Part shown: positions 61,254 to 64,000 of the stretch, one piece after another
How the letters are laid out: each line of letters opens with the position of its first letter
How positions within the stretch are numbered: position 1 is the first letter of the stretch
Source of the DNA: Bacteroidaceae bacterium
GTDB taxonomy: Bacteria; Bacteroidota; Bacteroidia; Bacteroidales; Bacteroidaceae
NCBI GenBank assembly: GCA_017555585.1
Contig: JAFZGA010000011.1
Coordinates: forward strand, 1 to 64,000
DNA: 64,000 nucleotides
Direction of reading: 5' to 3'
Notes under the pieces: model-generated
Databases searched by the model: none
What the model was told of the DNA's origin: nothing
Seen by the model: the letters and a program-made list of their open reading frames with translations, nothing else
Translations under genes and position numbers: made by a program

Positions 61254-62906
61254 ATGAAAAAGATTATTTTGACTTTGTCGGCAATATTGTTTGCCGTGGT
61301 GGCAGGTAATGCCTGTACAAATTTCCTGGTTGGAAAGAAAGCGTCGAAGGACGGTTCTGTTTTCATATCGTATAGCGCAGACAGCTATGGTATGAGTGGT
61401 TTTGTTGCACATTTCCCGGCTGCAACATATCCAGAAGGGACTATGAGGGATATTTATGATTGGGATAGCGGTGTGTTCTTGGGACAAATCCCCGAAGCAC
61501 GTGTTACATATAACGTGTTGGGAAACATCAATGAACATCAGGTTGCCATTGCTGAGACGACGTTCGGTGGCCGTCCTGAGCTTGTAGATACAACCGGTGT
61601 GATCGATTACGGCAGTCTTATATACATTGCCTTGCAGCGTTCAAAGACAGCACGTGAAGCTATTGATGTGATGACATCGCTTGTACAGGAGTATGGATAC
61701 TACAGCAGTGGCGAGAGCTTCTCGATAGCTGACCCGAACGAGGTATGGGTACTTGAACTCATCGGTAAGGGTAATGTTGAAAAAGGTGCTGTTTGGGTAG
61801 CAGTGCGTATTCCTGATGACTGTATATCGGCCCATGCCAATCAGGCAAGAATACGCAAGTTCGATATGAAGGACAAGGAGAATGTACGTTACTCGAAGGA
61901 TGTGGTGAAATTTGCCCGCAAAATGGGATACTATAGCGGTCCGGATGCCGATTTTGACTTTGCCGCGGCATATTGTCCTGCCGATTTTGGTGGCTTGCGC
62001 TATTGCGATGCCCGTGTATGGAGTTTCTTCAATATGTTTGCCGATGCTGACATGAACAGGTATATCGCATGGGCTTCGGGTGATGCAACAGCCGAGCCGA
62101 TGCCTCTCTATTTCAAACCTAAAGCGCAGCTGTCGTTGCAGGATGTACAGAACGGTATGAGAGACCATTACGAGGATACTCCTTTCGATATTACAAACGA
62201 TTTGGGTGCAGGCCCTTACAAAATGCCGTATCGTATGTCGCCTTTGAGCTGTGAGGTTGACGGCAAGGAGTACTTCAATGAGCGTCCTATATCAACATTC
62301 CAGACTGCATTCACATTTGTTGCCCAGTTACGTTCTTTTATGCCCGACGAGGTTGGTGGAGTGATGTGGTTCGGTACAGATGATGCCAATATGGTTGTAT
62401 ATACTCCTGTCTACTGTTGTGCTACAGTTGTTCCCGACTGTTATGCGAAATGTTATGCCGATCCTGTTGAGTTCTCGTGGAAATCATCGTTCTGGGTGTT
62501 CAACTGGGTGGCAAACATGATATATCCTAAATATTCTATGGTCATAGATGATATGCGTGCGGTTCAGGGTGAGCTGGAGAAGCGTATCTATGAGCAGAGT
62601 TGCGAGATGGAGCGCAAGGCACTTGAAGCAGTGAAGGTCTCTCCAAAACATGCGGTAGAGATGTTGACCGACTTTACATGCAACAGTGCGGAGATGGCCC
62701 TGGCTGAATGGAAAAAGTTCGGTGAGAAGGTTATTGTAAAGTATAACGATTTTGTCGTAAAGAAAGAGGAGAATGGTAAAGTAAAACGTTCAAGTACCGG
62801 TCTTGTTGACGGTATTGTACGTCCGGGATATTCAAAAGAGTTCTGGAAAAAGATTGCTGAGGATACAGGTGACAGATATTTGGTGCCTGAAGTGAATTCA
62901 AAGTAA
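61254..62906 (+). CDS. C69-family dipeptidase
   Basis: A 550-residue N-terminal nucleophile hydrolase. The signal peptide is followed by NACTNFLVGKKASKDGSV, with the mature N-terminal Cys at about residue 21 acting as nucleophile, as in C69 (dipeptidase A) enzymes. AIAETTFGGRPELVDTTG and DPNEVWVLELIGKG are typical. The enzyme would cleave dipeptides in the periplasm or outside the cell; such secreted dipeptidases are usual in proteolytic Bacteroidales. It has a second copy of the D-x-N-x-V-W-V pattern, as expected for the family. Confidence 0.92.
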   Translation: MKKIILTLSAILFAVVAGNACTNFLVGKKASKDGSVFISYSADSYGMSGFVAHFPAATYPEGTMRDIYDWDSGVFLGQIPEARVTYNVLGNINEHQVAIAETTFGGRPELVDTTGVIDYGSLIYIALQRSKTAREAIDVMTSLVQEYGYYSSGESFSIADPNEVWVLELIGKGNVEKGAVWVAVRIPDDCISAHANQARIRKFDMKDKENVRYSKDVVKFARKMGYYSGPDADFDFAAAYCPADFGGLRYCDARVWSFFNMFADADMNRYIAWASGDATAEPMPLYFKPKAQLSLQDVQNGMRDHYEDTPFDITNDLGAGPYKMPYRMSPLSCEVDGKEYFNERPISTFQTAFTFVAQLRSFMPDEVGGVMWFGTDDANMVVYTPVYCCATVVPDCYAKCYADPVEFSWKSSFWVFNWVANMIYPKYSMVIDDMRAVQGELEKRIYEQSCEMERKALEAVKVSPKHAVEMLTDFTCNSAEMALAEWKKFGEKVIVKYNDFVVKKEENGKVKRSSTGLVDGIVRPGYSKEFWKKIAEDTGDRYLVPEVNSK

Positions 62907-63042
62907 TCGAATATTTTGCAATATCCATTAATTTGTGTAAGTTTGTACATTCCGTTCCATCGGTTAACAATGAATTGATGATATTACGGTGGACGATATT
63001 GGGACTTTTTTGTTGTATATATATACTTAAATCTAACATATT

Positions 63043-64000
63043 ATGGACCAGGAATTGATTAAAATGGTAACGGAAAAGGCTACAGAGTGGCTTTCTCCAA
63101 ATTATGATGAGGAGACCCGTAAAGAGGTTCAGGCAATGCTTGACAATGAGGACAAGACTCCTCTTGTAGATGCCTTCTATCGTGAACTTGAGTTCGGTAC
63201 TGGCGGTTTGCGCGGTATCATGGGTGCAGGAAGCAACCGTATGAACATATACACTGTAGGTAAGGCTACCCAGGGTTTAGCGAATTATCTGAACGAGTGC
63301 TTCAAGGACAAGGATCAGATATCGGTTGTAGTAGGTCACGACTGTCGAAACAACAGCCGTCTATTTGCTGAAATAACAGCCAACATATTCTCGGCAAACG
63401 GTATCAAGGTTTATCTTTTCGAGGATTTGCGTCCGACACCTGAGATTTCATTTGCAATACGTTATCTTGGATGTCAGAGCGGTGTGAACATAACCGCAAG
63501 CCACAATCCAAAAGAATACAACGGTTACAAGGCTTATTGGGACGATGGCGCTCAGATGCTCGCTCCTCATGATGTGAATACAATCAAGAATGTTGAGCAG
63601 GTGAAAGTGGAGGATATCAAGTTCGTTGGTAATCCTGATCTTATTGAGGTTATCGGTGAAGAGGTTGACAAAGTTTTCCTTGACGAGGTACACACTCTGT
63701 CTATTGCTCCTGATATCATTGCACGTCATAAGGATCTCAAGATTGTATATACCCCTATCCATGGATGTGGCCGTGTGCTGATTCCTGCATCATTGCGCCA
63801 GTGGGGCTTTGAGAATATACATTGCGTAGAAGAACAGATGGTAAAGGACGGTAACTTCCCGACTGTAGTTTCTCCTAACCCTGAAAATCCAGAGGCTATG
63901 ACTATGGCTATCAATCTTGCTAAGGAGATTGATGCAGACCTTGTAATGGCTTCAGATCCCGATGCTGACCGTCTTGCTATTGCATGTAAGGATGACAAGG
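63043..64000 (+). CDS. Phospho-sugar mutase (phosphoglucomutase/phosphomannomutase), 5' part
   Basis: The first 319 residues of a phosphohexomutase that runs off the window end. The substrate loop GTGGLRGIMGAGSNRMN is near residue 52. The catalytic Ser is in NITASHNPKEYNG. The metal-binding loop DPDADRLAI is near residue 305 and the sugar-specificity loop lies beyond the edge. The segment TEKATEWLSPNYDEETRKE at the start is found in long (about 580-residue) bacterial phosphoglucomutases. It would interconvert hexose 1- and 6-phosphates for nucleotide-sugar synthesis. Confidence 0.92.
   Translation, partial: MDQELIKMVTEKATEWLSPNYDEETRKEVQAMLDNEDKTPLVDAFYRELEFGTGGLRGIMGAGSNRMNIYTVGKATQGLANYLNECFKDKDQISVVVGHDCRNNSRLFAEITANIFSANGIKVYLFEDLRPTPEISFAIRYLGCQSGVNITASHNPKEYNGYKAYWDDGAQMLAPHDVNTIKNVEQVKVEDIKFVGNPDLIEVIGEEVDKVFLDEVHTLSIAPDIIARHKDLKIVYTPIHGCGRVLIPASLRQWGFENIHCVEEQMVKDGNFPTVVSPNPENPEAMTMAINLAKEIDADLVMASDPDADRLAIACKDDK

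Overview
The window is one chromosomal segment from a strictly anaerobic member of the Bacteroidales (Bacteroides/Prevotella-like). The evidence is the TTTG-N(19-21)-TAnnTTTG promoters, the RprX/RprY two-component pair, DUF4837, DUF4922 and DUF2147 proteins, a Wzi capsule protein, an EF-G2 paralog, desulfoferrodoxin plus rubrerythrin, and pyruvate formate-lyase. Family-level placement is not certain.

Layout. 1-870: the 3' end of an rRNA operon (23S tail, 5S, terminator), followed by a broken second copy of the 5S tail with its own terminator. 957-8339: housekeeping and stress genes (DoxX, outer-membrane porin, a PiT-PhoU fusion, endonuclease IV, a queuosine-precursor transporter, superoxide reductase and rubrerythrin). 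8572-10984: a 2.4-kb island bounded by a 17-bp duplication of the tRNA-Ser(UGA) 3' end. It carries one bPH-like membrane protein and a 1422-bp ISL3/ISAon1-type insertion sequence with a two-frame transposase, but no visible integrase. 11752-15352: pflB, pflA and an acetyltransferase. 15378-20166: minus-strand envelope and metal genes (DUF2147, a DUF3784/ribbon-helix-helix/SPFH operon, a Cu/Zn-type efflux permease with a fused HMA domain, an OmpA-TPR protein).

20229-26632 is a tightly packed minus-strand operon: rlmN, DUF4837 lipoprotein, pdxA, then a nucleotidyltransferase, an ATP-grasp enzyme, a CDP-alcohol phosphotransferase and a HAD phosphatase. The last four look like a pathway that activates a small phospho-alcohol and transfers it to a membrane acceptor; its product is unknown to me and it is the best candidate here for an undescribed system. 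Divergent from it are a glycosyltransferase fused to a HIT-type nucleotide phosphorylase domain and a SpoIID/LytB protein with no signal peptide.

30635-45058 holds a Wzx/Wzy-type exopolysaccharide/capsule locus: priming sugar transferase, Wza, Wzz, Wzy, Wzx, heparinase-like protein, GT2-GT4 fusion and acetyltransferase, then convergent lipoprotein and wzi genes. Further polysaccharide genes lie at 45387-46574 and 54609-59558 (three glycosyltransferases and a second flippase), separated by hemW, the EF-G2-like gene, rprXY and rpsF-rpsR-rplI. An 85-bp-period tandem repeat occurs only in the two divergent intergenic regions that border this stretch (45.07-45.23 kb and 57.70-57.86 kb). The window closes with an M23 peptidase, a C69 dipeptidase and the start of a phosphohexomutase.
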